From assembly GCA_007570785.1 (NCBI GenBank), contig ML662442.1:60164180-60228179 (forward strand): a stretch of DNA of 64,000 nucleotides, in the 5' to 3' direction. This document shows, in pieces, positions 23,935 to 35,861 of the stretch. The notes under the pieces were generated by a model that worked only from the letters and a program-made list of their open reading frames with translations, ran no database searches and was not told the origin of the DNA. Position numbers and translations under genes: made by a program. Each line of letters opens with the position of its first letter. Within the stretch, counting starts at the first letter, position 1. This DNA comes from Antilocapra americana. Taxonomy: Eukaryota; Chordata; Mammalia; Artiodactyla; Antilocapridae.

Positions 23935-24231
23935 ATGTTCGATTGCTGGTTATCTGGGCAAAGATTTTCACTCTTAAATTTTTTGGAAACCATTGCTGCA
24001 AAAATATTAAGAAAAGGAATTAACTTTTTAAAATCCAATCTAGAAACTCTTGGATTCTCTGCTTTTTCATGATGAAAGGACACACAGAGCTTGCTAACTT
24101 CATGAATAAATGAAAGGAGACAAGGAAAAACACAAGCAGGAAGAATTCAGTTATTAATAATCTCAAAATATCGTTTTGTCTCATGAGGCTCTAATAAGAT
24201 TTTTCCTTCTTTCTTCTCTCTGTATTTTCTT

Positions 24232-24425
24232 TTCTTAAGTTTTTTTTTTTTAATGTGGACCGTTTTAAAAGTCATTTTTGAATTTGTTACAATCTTGTTT
24301 CTGTTTCATGTTTTGGTGTTTTGGCCATGAGGCATATGGGATCTTGGCTCCCTGACTCGGAATCGAATCTCACACCACCTGCATTGGAAGTCACTGGATC
24401 ACCAGCTAAGTTCTATTTTTCTATA
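24232..24425 (-). mobile_element. CHR-1-type SINE, reverse orientation
   Basis: A T-rich start (the reversed tail), then 'ttttggtgttttggccatga', 'gggatcttggctccctgac' and 'cacctgcattggaagtcact', the reversed short CHR element. The tRNA-like head is degraded at the right end. Confidence 0.72.
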
Positions 24426-25324
24426 TTTTTTGTTTTTCACTTCTGCTTCCTACTGGTTACTAGCAAAAGGATGGTGCTGGAAAGTGCAGAATGATCTTTT
24501 ATAACCTTCACAAGCCAATCATATACTCCTTTTCTGCATAATTAACGGACCAGTTACAGAGTGTCTGGATCTTGGTCCTCTTTGTTGTCTCTTATTGGTT
24601 ATTGGAAATTCAGGACTGCTTTGCAGGAGTTTTGTTCATTTTTCTAGCTATTTCTGGACCTGTTGTTCTGGGGACCTAAAGGTCTTGGGAACTCTGACAC
24701 TAGGAAGCTGGGGTTTTCTGTGTTAAACCTCTGCATGTTTTCTCAGGATGTATTGACCAAAATGCCCAATGTAGCATACCACTTTTACTTTGTGGGCACT
24801 TAGCAAATCCTCGTTGACTAATTGGCAACAATTCCTGGTCTACTTGTGGGAAAATGGGGAGGTAAAACAAATTAACCAGGCCACCGTGCTTCCTCAGTCA
24901 CCCGAGGGAAGAGTTATTAGTGGCTACACATAGTAACTGAAAATAGACATCTGGTCAGAAAAACTTACAGAAAGAGGGACAACTGGGGTTGCTTTCAGTA
25001 AACACTTACACAAGATATTTCAGTAATATGTGAAGGAGTGTTTGAGGTACGCTTTTTTTGGGAAATCATCAAAAACAAACAAAAAAAAAGCCCTTATTTC
25101 CAATAGAGAGGTTATTGAAATTTCAATTACTAATTTAAAATATGATGTCAGAGAACTTCCTCCTTTCCGATTTAGAACTCTGACAGATGGGAGGCTGCTT
25201 CATGAACCAGCCAATCTTGTTTTAAGGAATCCTAAGTAATATTCAAGGAAAAGTAGTCAAAGCTTATTATGTTTGTTTGACAATATTGATGAAGTTATAC
25301 TCAAGTGAAAATTAAAATATAGTA
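24426..25324. other. single-copy sequence, no gene seen
   Basis: About 900 bp. No known repeat or gene; a 69-codon frame at 25030-25239 is unrecognised. Confidence 0.45.
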
Positions 25325-25612
25325 GATATGCACAGACTTAGAGAATGAATTTATAGTTACAAGTGGGAAAGATGAGGGGAAGGGATAGTTAGGGAGTATG
25401 AGATTGACATGCACACTCTTATATTTAAAATGGATAACCAACAAGGACCTGCTGTGTAGCACAGGGAACTCTGCTCACTATGTGGTAGCCTGGATGGGAG
25501 GGAGCTTAGGGAAGAATGGATATATGCATATGTATGGCAGAGTCCCTTTGCTGTCCACCTGAAACTATTCAGGTATATTCCAATATAAAATAAAAAATTA
25601 AAAATAAAATAG
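25325..25612 (+). mobile_element. L1 3' end (5'-truncated)
   Basis: Sense L1 3' UTR: 'ggaaagatgaggggaaggga', 'ctgctgtgtagcacagggaa', 'ctttgctgtccacctgaaac', 'attccaatataaaataaaaa'. The A-rich tail ends near 25612. Confidence 0.78.
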
Positions 25613-27684
25613 CAGCTGCTAAAAAATAGAGTTGATACATGCTTACTTTGAATTTTTCTCAGAATCTAGACTTTCCACTATTTTAGAAGAATAGGTGTGT
25701 ACAAATGTTCCTCCATATACACATATTTATGGTCTCTGGATAGAAAGCCTTTTTTCTAAGATGAGAATCTTGCCTTGATGCCTTTAACCAACATATGGAG
25801 TTCTAGCCAAAAATCTCAGGAAAGTTGACAGCCTAGTTCATCTCTGCAGGGTATTAGTCACCCTATAAAACTTTAGAAATATTTATATCGGCTATACAAA
25901 AACACCTCTTCTATCTGAGAGGGAAAGGCAACACTTTTCATTTAAAAAAAAATCAAAAGTTAAATTGGGACGATGTAAACCTCACATATGAAAGATCACC
26001 TTAAAATGATCTGTAAACGCTGGGCCTTCTGAGTTCCACAGGCATGTGTAGCTCATGAATCACATGCCCTTTATTTCAGTTCATTTTAGCTTTTACAACA
26101 ACCAGAAGAGCTGTTCTGGGGTCACCGACTGCCTTCTGCTAACTACAGCTGATCAATATTATCAAACAAATGAGGAGGGACAGGAAGAACAGAGGGGACA
26201 CCCCTTGGAGGAAGGGGGAGCCGAGTGAGCAAGATCTCCACATTTCTACAACTTGAGGAAATGTTTTATGCCAATGCATGTTTTATGTCAATCAAACATA
26301 TAAAAGTTACTATGGCTGCAGAAGGCCATAAAGATGCACTTTTAAACTCTTAAAAATAAGGTACCATAATTACATCTCATAGAACTGTGCGTCCCACGAG
26401 TCTCTTTGCTGTTTTTAAGATACCCGTGGTGAATGAGGTAAAAGGAAAGGGGGAGGGAAAGGGGAAAGAAACCCTTTAAGTTCTGTGTGTGGAAAAATGC
26501 AAAAGTTGTCCAGATTTGCAAGTAGAATCTCTCTCTTTCTCTCTGATTTATTAACTTTAATAATGGTGGGATCTCTCTCAACTTTGGGCTTGAGAACTGC
26601 AGTCATTACAGTTCAAGAATATTTTTTTCCCCCTGAAGCAATCACTAGTGGTACCAGTCCTCTGGGAAAGCAAAACAGCTTTCTGTCTCTTCTTTCTTTT
26701 AACCCATAACTAACATCTTAGAAATGTCTTCTTTTGAAACTGAACTTTTGTGCATTCACAGCAATGATATCTGTTGAGCCATAATCAACTTAGACATCAC
26801 AGATGTTTGCAGCTGAAGTTACTCATTATTGAACAGTTCCAAAGGTCTCATTACAGGGAAATAAGTTCACCTACAGCAGTTTCACAGCAACGTTGTAAAG
26901 GTGATAGGAGAGGTCTAGTCCTTCCGCCTTTGTGTTGGGAACTGGATGACCTGGCAGAAGCAAGACAAGGTCTTCTTTCTGAGGCTGAGAGATTATATAC
27001 CTGCCTTTCTCTATCTTGTGGTTCTTGATTCTCTGCACATCTTAGGCTTGTCTTTGCTGAGCAAGAACAATGACCCAGACTCAGGAGTTCATGGAGAAAG
27101 TATTAGCCTTGCCCCTAACTAGTAATGTCTACAGAACATTTCTCTGTATACATTTCATTTTTACCGTCTGTGACTAGAGCCAAACAAAGCAGCTCTGAGC
27201 CAGTCTTCAGGATCCACTCAAAGATGAGTGTGTGTAGAAGCCCAGTGATGTGGGCCCTATGGTCAGGTCTTTATTTGTTGGAGACGCAATGATTCATGGG
27301 ATTCCAAATGTATGTACCTCAGTTGGGCAGAGTTCTCAGTCTAAGTATGTAGTGAGAAGGCTTAATCACATTCACTAATCCCATCAGAAAGAGCCTGCAT
27401 ATGGGCAACATTGGTTTGAGGTTACTGTCATAGAAAGGCCTTGGAAGTTGTGATTCACCTAAGCCATGAGAGATTTTCACAATTCAACTGAATCTCGTTT
27501 GTATAGTCCTATAGACAGGGAAAAAATGAAACACTAAAAGCTTAAATGTCCATTTGAATTTAAGAATCAAATAAACAGCCTTCTCTGAGTTCTCCAGGGA
27601 TGAAGACTACAAAGGAGGCCACAAGACCAACTTAAGGAGAAAGTTATAAAGCAAGCTCTGCTGTAAACCCTTCAGTGTCACCAT
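25613..27684. other. single-copy sequence, no gene seen
   Basis: About 2.1 kb, one of the longer stretches without a recognised repeat. A purine-rich run occurs at about 26433-26475. Open frames up to 84 codons are unrecognised. Confidence 0.45.
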
Positions 27685-27787
27685 CAAGAATCTAGTACAT
27701 GTATATATATAACTGAATCATTTTACTGTATACAGCATGTTGCTGTAAATCAACTATACTTCAATAAAAAATAAAATTTTTAAAGTG
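27685..27787 (+). mobile_element. L1 3' terminus, first of two in tandem
   Basis: 'ctgaatcattttactgtata', 'gctgtaaatcaactatactt' and 'caataaaaaataaaa' are the last ~100 bp of an L1 3' UTR. Its A-rich end (27773-27787) is the target duplicated by the next insertion. Confidence 0.75.
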
Positions 27788-27989
27788 GTTCATATATATA
27801 TATATGTAAAGATACCCAACAAGGATCTACTGTATAGCACAGGAAACTCTACTCAATATTCTATAATAACCTATAATGGGAAAGAATCTAAGAAAAAATA
27901 TATATATATAACATACACACTGATCACTTTGCTGTACACCTGAAATTAACACAATATTATAAATCAACTATAGTCCAATGTAAAATAGT
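27788..27989 (+). mobile_element. L1 3' terminus, second copy, with perfect 15-bp TSD
   Basis: Sense L1 3' UTR ('caacaaggatctactgtata', 'gcacaggaaactctactcaa', 'ctgtacacctgaaattaaca') bounded by the identical 15-mer AAAATTTTTAAAGTG at 27773-27787 and 27990-28004. The insertion landed in the tail of the preceding L1. Confidence 0.83.
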
Positions 27990-28004
27990 AAAATTTTTAA
28001 AGTG

Positions 28005-28847
28005 AAAAAAAAGAAACTAGTAGTATTTCTGGCTAATATATAACCCTAATTGGATAAGAAGGGACTCTTCAAATTTTACTTGGTGAGACATCATTGTTTT
28101 CTTAGTAGGTTGGAGTCTTTTAAGTTCAGAATGGTTTGTAATTAAGTATAAATATGTTTAAAGAATATCATTAATATTTTTCTGCTTAAGAATATGTCAT
28201 ATTTAAAATCATATATTTTCAATATGTGAGAGAATTTTACATATTAATCGGGTTTGTTTTTTCAATTTTCAATTGAAAATGAATAATTGAGTAACTGCTT
28301 TAGAGCTGTGCTTTTTAAGTTGAAATCTTATTAAATTTATATATAGCATTATAAGAGTTAAGAGGTTACTTCTCATCACATTTATAAATTTAAACCATTA
28401 GATATATGAATTATGTCAAGAATTTGGGAAAGTTTTGCTTGTAAGTCAGAGAGTTGAGTTACCTCACCACAAAAGAAATCAAATATGTTAAATGTACATA
28501 TGCCATTTAATATATTTACAGGAATTTTATTAACACGTCTGTCAATTATTCAAAGTCTGTTAAAAGTAACTGCTGAACAGATACTGGACTTATAGACAAA
28601 ATAATATGACTGCATGCTAAACTTAAAACCTTAAGGAAAACTAAGCTTGAAAATTGTAAATTTAATAACTCAGACAATTTTAAAGCTAAAAAGAGCTCCA
28701 CAAACTTTTTTTAAATACACAAAATACATCTTTAAGAAAACTTTATATTTGTTAGTTAATACAGTTTAAACTGACTTAAAACAGAATGTTGTACTTAGCC
28801 TTTCCTTAAAGAAAATGTGTATTTTTTTCATCTATTCAACACACCTA
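28005..28847. other. AT-rich single-copy sequence, no gene seen
   Basis: Extremely AT-rich. It contains the 16-bp perfect palindrome ATTTTCAATTGAAAAT at 28265-28280, which is plausible by chance in such sequence. Confidence 0.5.
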
Positions 28848-29048
28848 CTTCCCAGGTGGTGCTAGGGGTAAAGAATTCGCCTGCCAATGCAGGAGACGAT
28901 CCCTGGATCCAGAAGATCCCCTGGAGAAGGAAATGGCAACCCACTCCAGTAATCTTGCCTGGGAAATCACATGGACAGAGGAGCCTGGCAGGCTACAGTC
29001 CATAGGCCACAAAGAGTTGGACACGACTGAGCAACTGAGCACACACAT
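28848..29048 (+). mobile_element. Bov-tA SINE
   Basis: Head 'cttcccaggtggtgctaggg' and 'cgcctgccaatgcaggag', then 'ggaaatggcaacccactcc' and 'gttggacacgactgagcaac', ending in a CA-rich tail. Nearly full length and fairly well preserved. Confidence 0.93.
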
Positions 29049-30296
29049 AGCACACACAAATTACATTTCCACTTTAAAGCACAACCCCCTCCTTCCTTTC
29101 CCAAAGGTAGAATGGGCTACAGTGCTATGATTCATATAGTATGAGCCAGATAGTTACTAGTACATTATCCCTCCAAATCTCTGTGGCTAAACCAAACTAA
29201 CAAACAAAAAATTCCTGTCTCACTGATACTGTAGTGAATGATTCTCTATGACTGGAATGGAGATGGTTGGAGAAGAGACCCTAGAGATTGTGCAAGAGGT
29301 TCTGACAGAAGAGTCAGGAAGGACACATACTCCCCACCTACTGCCTGTCCATTGGCTCAAGTTAGTCACATGGTTAGGAAATGCACCACCTTCTGCGGCC
29401 ACTAGGAGAAAGAAATGGTTTGATGTACCTGTACCATTGTCTCTGCCATACAGAACAAGATAATTCTCCTCTAAAACAAACCCATAATATAAATGTATCA
29501 TTTTCATAGAAAGTACTGTTTGTGACTTGAGTGGAAGGAGGCATTTCCAAAATGTAAATAAATAAAGAGCTAGCAGTGAATTTTACCCCCTGACCTTTAT
29601 GTTTGTTGGTCCTATTTAACACAGTCACAAGAGCAGGGCAGACTTGTAAGTTACTGGTTAATGCAGGTATTCTGCATTGGGTAATTTGGGTTTTGCTTCC
29701 CTGAAATATCTTTTTACAGTCGTCTGCATGCCCTAAATTAAAGATATAATTGCTATATTATCTCTTAACTTTGTGTCTAGTAAATCTAGATTTAATCACA
29801 GACTAAAGAAAGCAAAAATTTTTTTCCCCAAATGACAGTATGTTCTTTGGAACTATTTTTCTAATACATCATTTAGGATTGATCCAATCATTTCAATCCA
29901 ATAGAAACATATTCCTTTGAAAAGAGAAACTTTAGAGAATGAGTAAAAGGAAAACTTTCATTACATGTACAAATTTATTCAGTATTATTTCTTTCAATAA
30001 TAGTATCTATATTGTTAATAATGTATTCTTTGATTGGTTAATTTAAGCCCCAAAAGATTTGCTTGATTTTTTCATATTTTTAATAATAAGCATGTATTAA
30101 ACACTTAGTACATGTCAGATTATTCAGCATGTGTTGTGGATTGGGCATTATGATTATTTCTGAACCAAACTTAAGAAATGACCTGGATAAATCAAACCAA
30201 ATTCTTTTATTTTTTTGGCCTGACTTATATCCAAACACTTTTTATATATGATTGTGTCTTCATTTATTCATTCATTAAGCATTTTTTGTGTGATTG
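29049..30296. other. single-copy or old sequence, no gene seen
   Basis: The part 29180-29460 is less AT-rich and could be a decayed transposon end; open frames on both strands (71 and 95 codons) overlap there and have no recognised homology. The remainder is AT-rich. Confidence 0.4.
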
Positions 30297-30523
30297 TGTG
30301 CTAAGCGCATGCTGACTCATTTCAGTTGTGTCTGCTTCATTGTGACCCCATGGAATGTAACCAGCCAGGCTCCTCTGTTCTTGGGATTTCCCAGGCAAAA
30401 ATACTGGAGTGGGTTGCCATGTCCTTCTCCAGGTGATCTTCCTGACCCAGGGATTGAATCTGCGTCTCTTATGTCTCCTGCATTGGCAAGGGAATTCTTT
30501 ACCACTAGAGCCACCTAAGATTA
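30297..30523 (-). mobile_element. Bov-tA SINE, reverse orientation
   Basis: 'ttcattgtgaccccatgga', 'gggatttcccaggcaaaaat', 'cttcctgacccagggattga' and the head 'ctttaccactagagccacc' give a near-complete reversed Bov-tA. Confidence 0.92.
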
Positions 30524-31420
30524 CTGGATATCAAATCCAGTGATAGACTAAGTGAGAATACAAGAAAAGTAGACCCTATTTTTGAGCGTTTGTATTTCAG
30601 AAAACCTCAGAACTAAGTGCTTAGAACTGAAAACCCCGAGTTGCAGTCCCAAATTACCCGTTATTGTAGAATGTTGCTTGGCACCATAGAATAAAAATAC
30701 TTCAGTCCTGATCCAAATTTGGGATAATTTAGATGCATTAACTTTGGGAACTCAGTCTTAAACAGTTTAAGTCACCAAATTATGTCTAGGAACATTCAAA
30801 GTAAGCCACAGAACAAAACTTTAAAATCCCCAACAGGAAAAAGCATTTCTACTTTTGTCATAGGAATTCCCACATTGCCAGAATCCATTTGCAATAAAAA
30901 GCCCCTGCAATTATTAAGAATCCATTCACTTGGGCTATTTTACTCATGTAAAAGCTATTTATGGTTTATTCCTTAAAATATATCCCTTCCAGTATCATTT
31001 TAAAACATGAAAATCTTGCTGCATTTTTATGGCTACATCCTGGTAAGCACAGAAGTGTTATAGAATAAGATGCCAGAGTCCTTTGAAAGAACTACTATTA
31101 AAAAAACTATGCACTGGTGATTACTCACTACAATTTGTAAATTAGCAGATTTTTGCCCAGGTTAATTATTTTGTTACAAACCTAATGGTTGATGATGTTG
31201 GGTTAAGAAGCATAGTAAATTCAAGCATTGATGTACCTCTTTGTGCTCCAAACACATAACAATGGTGAATGAACTTTGAAAAAGAAAATTTAAAATACAT
31301 AGGAAGTTCAAAAATAAGATCAGCATCACTATACACCAGAAATGAAACAATGCCCAAGTATGACACATATATACCATATATCTATTATTTCCAAGGCTGA
31401 AAATAAGAAATAATGACCAG
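30524..31420. other. AT-rich single-copy sequence, no gene seen
   Basis: No repeat or gene recognised. Confidence 0.5.
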
Positions 31421-32034
31421 TGTATTAATTTTATATCCTTTATTTACTAATTAGCTCTGGTAATTTTCTGGTGGCATCTTCAGGGTTTTCTATGTATAGT
31501 ATCATATTGTCTGAAAACAGTGAGAGTTTTACTTCTTTTCCAATATGGATTCCTTTTATTTCTTTTTATTCTCTGATTGCTGTAGCTAGGACTTCTAAAA
31601 CTATGTTGAATAATAGTGGTGAGAGTGGGCACCCTTTTTCTGTTCCAGATCTTAGAGGAAATGCTTTCAGTTTTTCACCATTGAGAACAATGTTTGCTAT
31701 GGCTTTGTGGTGTATGGCCTTCATTACGTTGAGGTATGTTCTTTCTATGCCTACTTTCTGGAGAATTTTTATTATAAATGGGTGTTGAATTTTGTCAAAA
31801 GATTTCTCTGCATCTGTTGAGATGATTTTTATCTTTCGATTTGTTAATATGGTGTACCACATTGATTGATTTGCATATATTGAAGAACTCTTGCATCCTT
31901 GGGGTAAAGCCCACTTGATCTTGATGTATAATCCTTTTAATGTGTTGTTGGATTTGATTTAATAGCATTTTGTTGAGGATTTTTACATCTATGTTCATCA
32001 GTGATATTGGCCTGTAATTGTCTTTTTTGGTGAC
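31421..32034 (-). mobile_element. L1 ORF2 fragment, inverted 5' part of an L1 insertion
   Basis: On the minus strand this encodes L1 reverse-transcriptase segments. 31862-31566 carries [13 protein letters not shown] (motif A region) and [17 protein letters not shown] (motif B region). A second frame, 31998-31795, carries the upstream '[13 protein letters not shown]' region. The two pieces are in different frames. It abuts an L1 3' end in the opposite orientation, as expected from twin-primed insertion. Confidence 0.9.
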
Positions 32035-32233
32035 ATTGAAGCAGAGAGCTCAAATCAGGTGCTCTGTGATAACCTAGAAGGGTGTAATGGGGTGGGAGGT
32101 GGGAAAGAGGTTCAAGAGGGAGGGGACATATGTATAGCTATGGCTGATTCATGTTGATATATGGAAGAAATCAACACAATATTGTAAAGCAATTATCCTC
32201 CAATTAAAAATAAATAAATAAAATTTTTTAAAA
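32035..32233 (+). mobile_element. L1 3' end, sense part of the same inverted insertion
   Basis: 'gcagagagctcaaatcagg', 'gaggttcaagagggaggg', 'atggctgattcatgttgata' and 'attgtaaagcaattatcctc' end in an AATAAATAAA-rich tail. It joins the reversed ORF2 fragment at about 32030-32036. Confidence 0.85.
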
Positions 32234-33598
32234 AAAGAATGATCAGGAGCAATTCAGCCTTTGTTGACTAGAAGGGACCAGAATTGTTCCAAGTAAGAGA
32301 AGGATACAGCCAGATCTACTTTGAACTTCTTTGAACTCTGTAACTTTGAAGTCTTTACTGATACACTTATTTCTCAAATTTCTCCAGAAAGGTGGAATTG
32401 ATTCAGTTCATTGCGTTGTATTATTTTGATAGGGAGAAGCAGTTTTAGGGGCTTCTACTTGGCTCTTCCTCCCAGAATAATTATTTCTCTGCAGATTAAG
32501 GAACAAATGTGGGCATTCTGCTGGTATCTGGTTACGTCTACTCCAGTTATACATTCAGGCACTAAGGAGATAACCTTGAGGTGGGTTCAGGACCCAGATC
32601 AAAAATCCATTTGTTTCTTCACTTTTATCAAGTGTGGTTTGGGACCCCTAAGAATGATCAGCAGTTCAAAGCTAGTATCCAGTATTTGCTAAAGGTCTGA
32701 AAATGTCCATTATTCCAATGATAAGTCACCCTGGTAAACTGAACCAGCTCATTTTGGAAAGATGAGGAAGATTCACATCAACTTCTGGGGATGTAGCTGA
32801 GTCCGCCTTCAAGCAGACTCTGCCACTCCTTTCATCAAGAGTTTCTAATTCTATAAACTGACTCAGGTTTGAGAGTTGGATGAAGCCACGGTTTTCGACT
32901 GTGGTGATACACAATAGATTTCTATTCATCAGACTTAGAATTTTTACCACTTACTAATATTAATTAAGACTTGCATAGGCGGTCCACTAATCTCAGTCAA
33001 AGAGATACCATGATCAATTAACTACCACCAAAGCTCTGTTTGAATTTAACTATTCTCACTGCTATTCCAGCCCCACCATTCTTTAGAGTAACCACGCATG
33101 CATACCTAATTTCCGGTGGTTAATTGCTGCTGTCATCTGTGACCTGCATTGAAGGGTCACTATGGAGAATATCAATGATGCCAGTTTGCCTTTCACTAGT
33201 ATATTTTTCAGACTCTTGGTGAAAGGAATGTATGGTGGGCCCACTGGAGAACAGAGTTAAGGAATGAGTGACAAGGTTGCACTTAGAAAATCTCCAGCAT
33301 TCTTGCCTCCATATGCCTATGACTTTCTTTCTCTATAGTTTATCAAGGAAGTTATGTCATCTCACTCTTTATTTATTTAACATAGGCCACCATTGATTCT
33401 AGGTTTTAATTGACCAATCAATCAACCTGTTAGAGACTAGGTGTGAAAGCACGGATACAAGGTCTGAGGTCTTGAGGACAACCAATTTTCCCTGAAGGAA
33501 AATTACTCCAGTGGGTGTCACTGATATTGTTTAAACAAGAGAAAGCTAATGACCTCATACAGTAAAGGAAAAGGATGCTTCTCTGCTTTCATCTCTGC
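32234..33598. other. unassigned sequence, possibly decayed retroelement
   Basis: About 1.4 kb, less AT-rich than its surroundings. The stretches 32440-32690 and 33060-33360 have the look of old retrotransposon coding DNA, but I cannot assign them to a family. No intact gene. Confidence 0.35.
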
Positions 33599-33731
33599 TT
33601 GCTGCTGCTGCTAAGTTGCTTCAGTCATGTCCGACTCTGTGTGACCCCATAGACAGCAGCCCACCAGGCTCCTCTGACCACAGGATTCTCTAGGCAAGAA
33701 TACTAGAGTGGGTTGCTGTTTCCTTCTCCAT
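33599..33731 (-). mobile_element. BOV-A2 half element, reverse
   Basis: It starts with (TGC)n followed by 'taagttgcttcagtcatgtc', 'gacagcagcccaccaggctc' and 'gagtgggttgctgtttcctt'. Only one of the two BovA monomers is present. A CTCTGCTTG-like sequence occurs on both sides. Confidence 0.9.
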
Positions 33732-34225
33732 CAGCTCTGCTTGGGGCCCTCCAATACTCTTGCCCAAGCTCAAAGACCCTACATTGGCATTCAAGGCCCT
33801 TTCTGACCTGACCTGAATGGCTCTCAATTTTCTCCAGCACTAATGAACTAACTACCTGTTCCCTGAGCTTGCTATGATTGCTCAGTCCTCTCTGCCTTTG
33901 TTCACTCTGTTTCTTTTTCCTACTGTGTCTTTTGCAATGTGTCCATCTGACAGTAGTCCTATCTATACTTCAGAATTATTCCAGGAAGACTTTCTCTGAC
34001 AGAGTCAATCTGTAATTCCTTTGTAATTCCTTTGTTCCACCCATTTACAATTCTTCTCGTATTATAGCTGCCAGAGTGGCTAGTGATTGCCAATTTATAT
34101 TCTGCCTCAGTCACTACTCTGTAAATTTCTCGAGAATAGGAGCCATGGCTTATATATTCTCTAGTGTCTATCACAGTGCCTGGCACATAGTAGATTCTCT
34201 AAAGCATTTATTGAACTGAGTGGAT
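33732..34225 (+). mobile_element. L2 LINE 3' region
   Basis: Sense L2: 'caaggccctttctgacctg' , 'ttccaggaagactttctctg', then the 3' end 'cacagtgcctggcacatag' and 'catttattgaactgagtgg'. Old and diverged, about 490 bp. Confidence 0.78.
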
Positions 34226-35418
34226 TCTATGTAGATGTCTAGTGAGAGCATGACATTTCACAAATGAATAACAGAACAAATTGACTGGTCAGTACAAACA
34301 ACGGCATTTTCTTATAATGTGTGCCAATCATGCTGGCTCTAAGGCAACAGAGCAAATGAGAAATCATTACCTTTGCCAGCACAGCATAGAATCCATGGAT
34401 CATCAGTGTCTTCCTCTCTACCCTGCTGAGACCATGGCTTCCTGCTCTCCAGGTTGCCCTGCTCTCTCTCTCTCTCTTGCCTGTTTCTTGTGGTTTGTTT
34501 GAATTTTGTGGTAATCTAAATTCCTCACGAACACCTTCCATCACCTGCTCACTGATCCACGACCTGTTCTTTTGACTGGATTGCGTTTTAAAGGTCCCTG
34601 CCTTGGCTTCACTGGTCCCAGTGCTGACTGCCATGAAATGACCTCCGTCCCAAGTGACTATCATTCATGTTTCCCCCCCCCAAAATACAATGTACCTACA
34701 GTGTTAACGCAAATAAGCCCCCTGTCATATTGGCAAATATGGTAAATTCAAGATCAGTAGACCAGAAATAACCGGCCTCTTGTTATCTTATGCGGTCATG
34801 TGCACCAAATTGGAATATTTCTTTCCTCAAAGGTGGGAACTGAGTCAGAGGCCATCTGTGTGGCCCTTGCTCAGCAGTCCTGAGTGGCCAATAATTAATT
34901 TAGGTCGAATGTAATGACTCCCTCGTTAACAGTAGTTTTTCTGCACTTTCCTCAGTTGGCTCTGGAGACACACAGTTGAGTGTGATATATGACTCCTGGC
35001 ACAGAACGGAACCTGAGCCCCTGAAAGGACACAGACAGACAGGGCAAGCTGCTGTGTGCCTTGCTAGTGAACTTAGGGGCTCAACACTCTTATCTATAGT
35101 GAGGCAGAGAAGGGGACTTAGCAGGAATCCAGGCTGCACAGAAGAAACAGCAGGAGAAGCTTCAATTTCTTTGACTTTTTGCCTTCTAGCACCTAGTGCT
35201 TTTTGCACTTTAAAGCAACTTACACCACTCGAAGGAAAAAGAGTGTTTGTTGAAGAGAAGGAGGGGCCTGCGAGAGGGAGGCTATTCATAGTGAACTGAA
35301 AAAATATTTTTTATTAGAAGTTATAAAATCAAGCTGACAATATTTCAATATACAATTCTTTTTCTTTTAAATGGTCAAAGATCATTCAGTTACTCTGTTA
35401 CCAAAACACTACGTTTAT
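34226..35418. other. single-copy sequence with two long minus-strand frames
   Basis: Less AT-rich than average. Minus-strand open frames of 141 codons (34664-34239) and 129 codons (35289-34900) begin with Met, but neither shows a domain, signal peptide or homology that I recognise, and a plus-strand frame overlaps the second. I leave them as open frames, not genes. A (CT)n patch lies near 34461-34477. Confidence 0.4.
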
Positions 35419-35427
35419 ATATTGTTA

Positions 35428-35742
35428 CAGCTTCCCTGATAGCTCAGCTGGTAAAAGAATCTGCCTGCAATACAGGAGACCCCAGTTCGATTCCTGGGTC
35501 GGGAAGAGCCACTAACAAAGGGATAGGCTATCCACTCCAGTATTCTTGGGCTTCCCTGGTGGCTCAGCTGGTAAAGAATCCACCTGCAATATGGGAGACC
35601 TGGGTCCGATCCCTGGGTTGGGAAGATCCCCTGGAGAAGAGAACGGCTACCCACTCCAGTATTCTGGCCTGGAGAATTTCATGGGCTGTATAGTCATGGG
35701 GTCGCAAAGAGTTGGACATGACTGGCCAGCCTTCATTTTCAC
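35428..35742 (+). mobile_element. dimeric Bov-tA SINE, well preserved, with TSD
   Basis: Two tRNA-like heads in tandem followed by one BovA body. The first head keeps a pol III A box (TAGCTCAGCTGG, 35440-35451) and B box (AGTTCGATTCC, 35484-35494). The second has A box TGGCTCAGCTGG (35560-35571) and a B box with one change (GGTCCGATCCC, 35603-35613). The body ends 'gttggacatgactggcc' and a TTCATTTTCAC tail. ATATTGTTA flanks it (35419-35427 and 35743-35751). Confidence 0.95.
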
Positions 35743-35861
35743 ATATTGTTATGATCCTTTTGCATCTACTTTGTGTGTGTGTTGCATGAAAATTTGATTT
35801 TCCAGAAAATAAAAATTGAGAGTGTTTTATTAATATTCATTTCCTGCATTGTAGGAGCAAT

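Noticed and set aside
23774..24083. Several overlapping frames rich in Cys-Val or Thr-His
   Set aside because: Translation of the (GT)n microsatellite in different frames.
28265..28280. 16-bp palindrome ATTTTCAATTGAAAAT
   Set aside because: Plausible by chance in extremely AT-rich DNA.
31566..31862. 98-codon minus-strand frame with polymerase motifs
   Set aside because: L1 ORF2 remnant inside an inverted L1 fragment.
34239..35289. Two minus-strand frames of 141 and 129 codons starting with Met
   Set aside because: No recognised homology or domains, competing plus-strand frames, and no splice context; recorded only as part of an unassigned stretch.
35431..35510. tRNA-like sequence with A and B boxes
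   Set aside because: It is the tRNA-derived head of a Bov-tA SINE followed by a second head and BovA body, not a tRNA gene.
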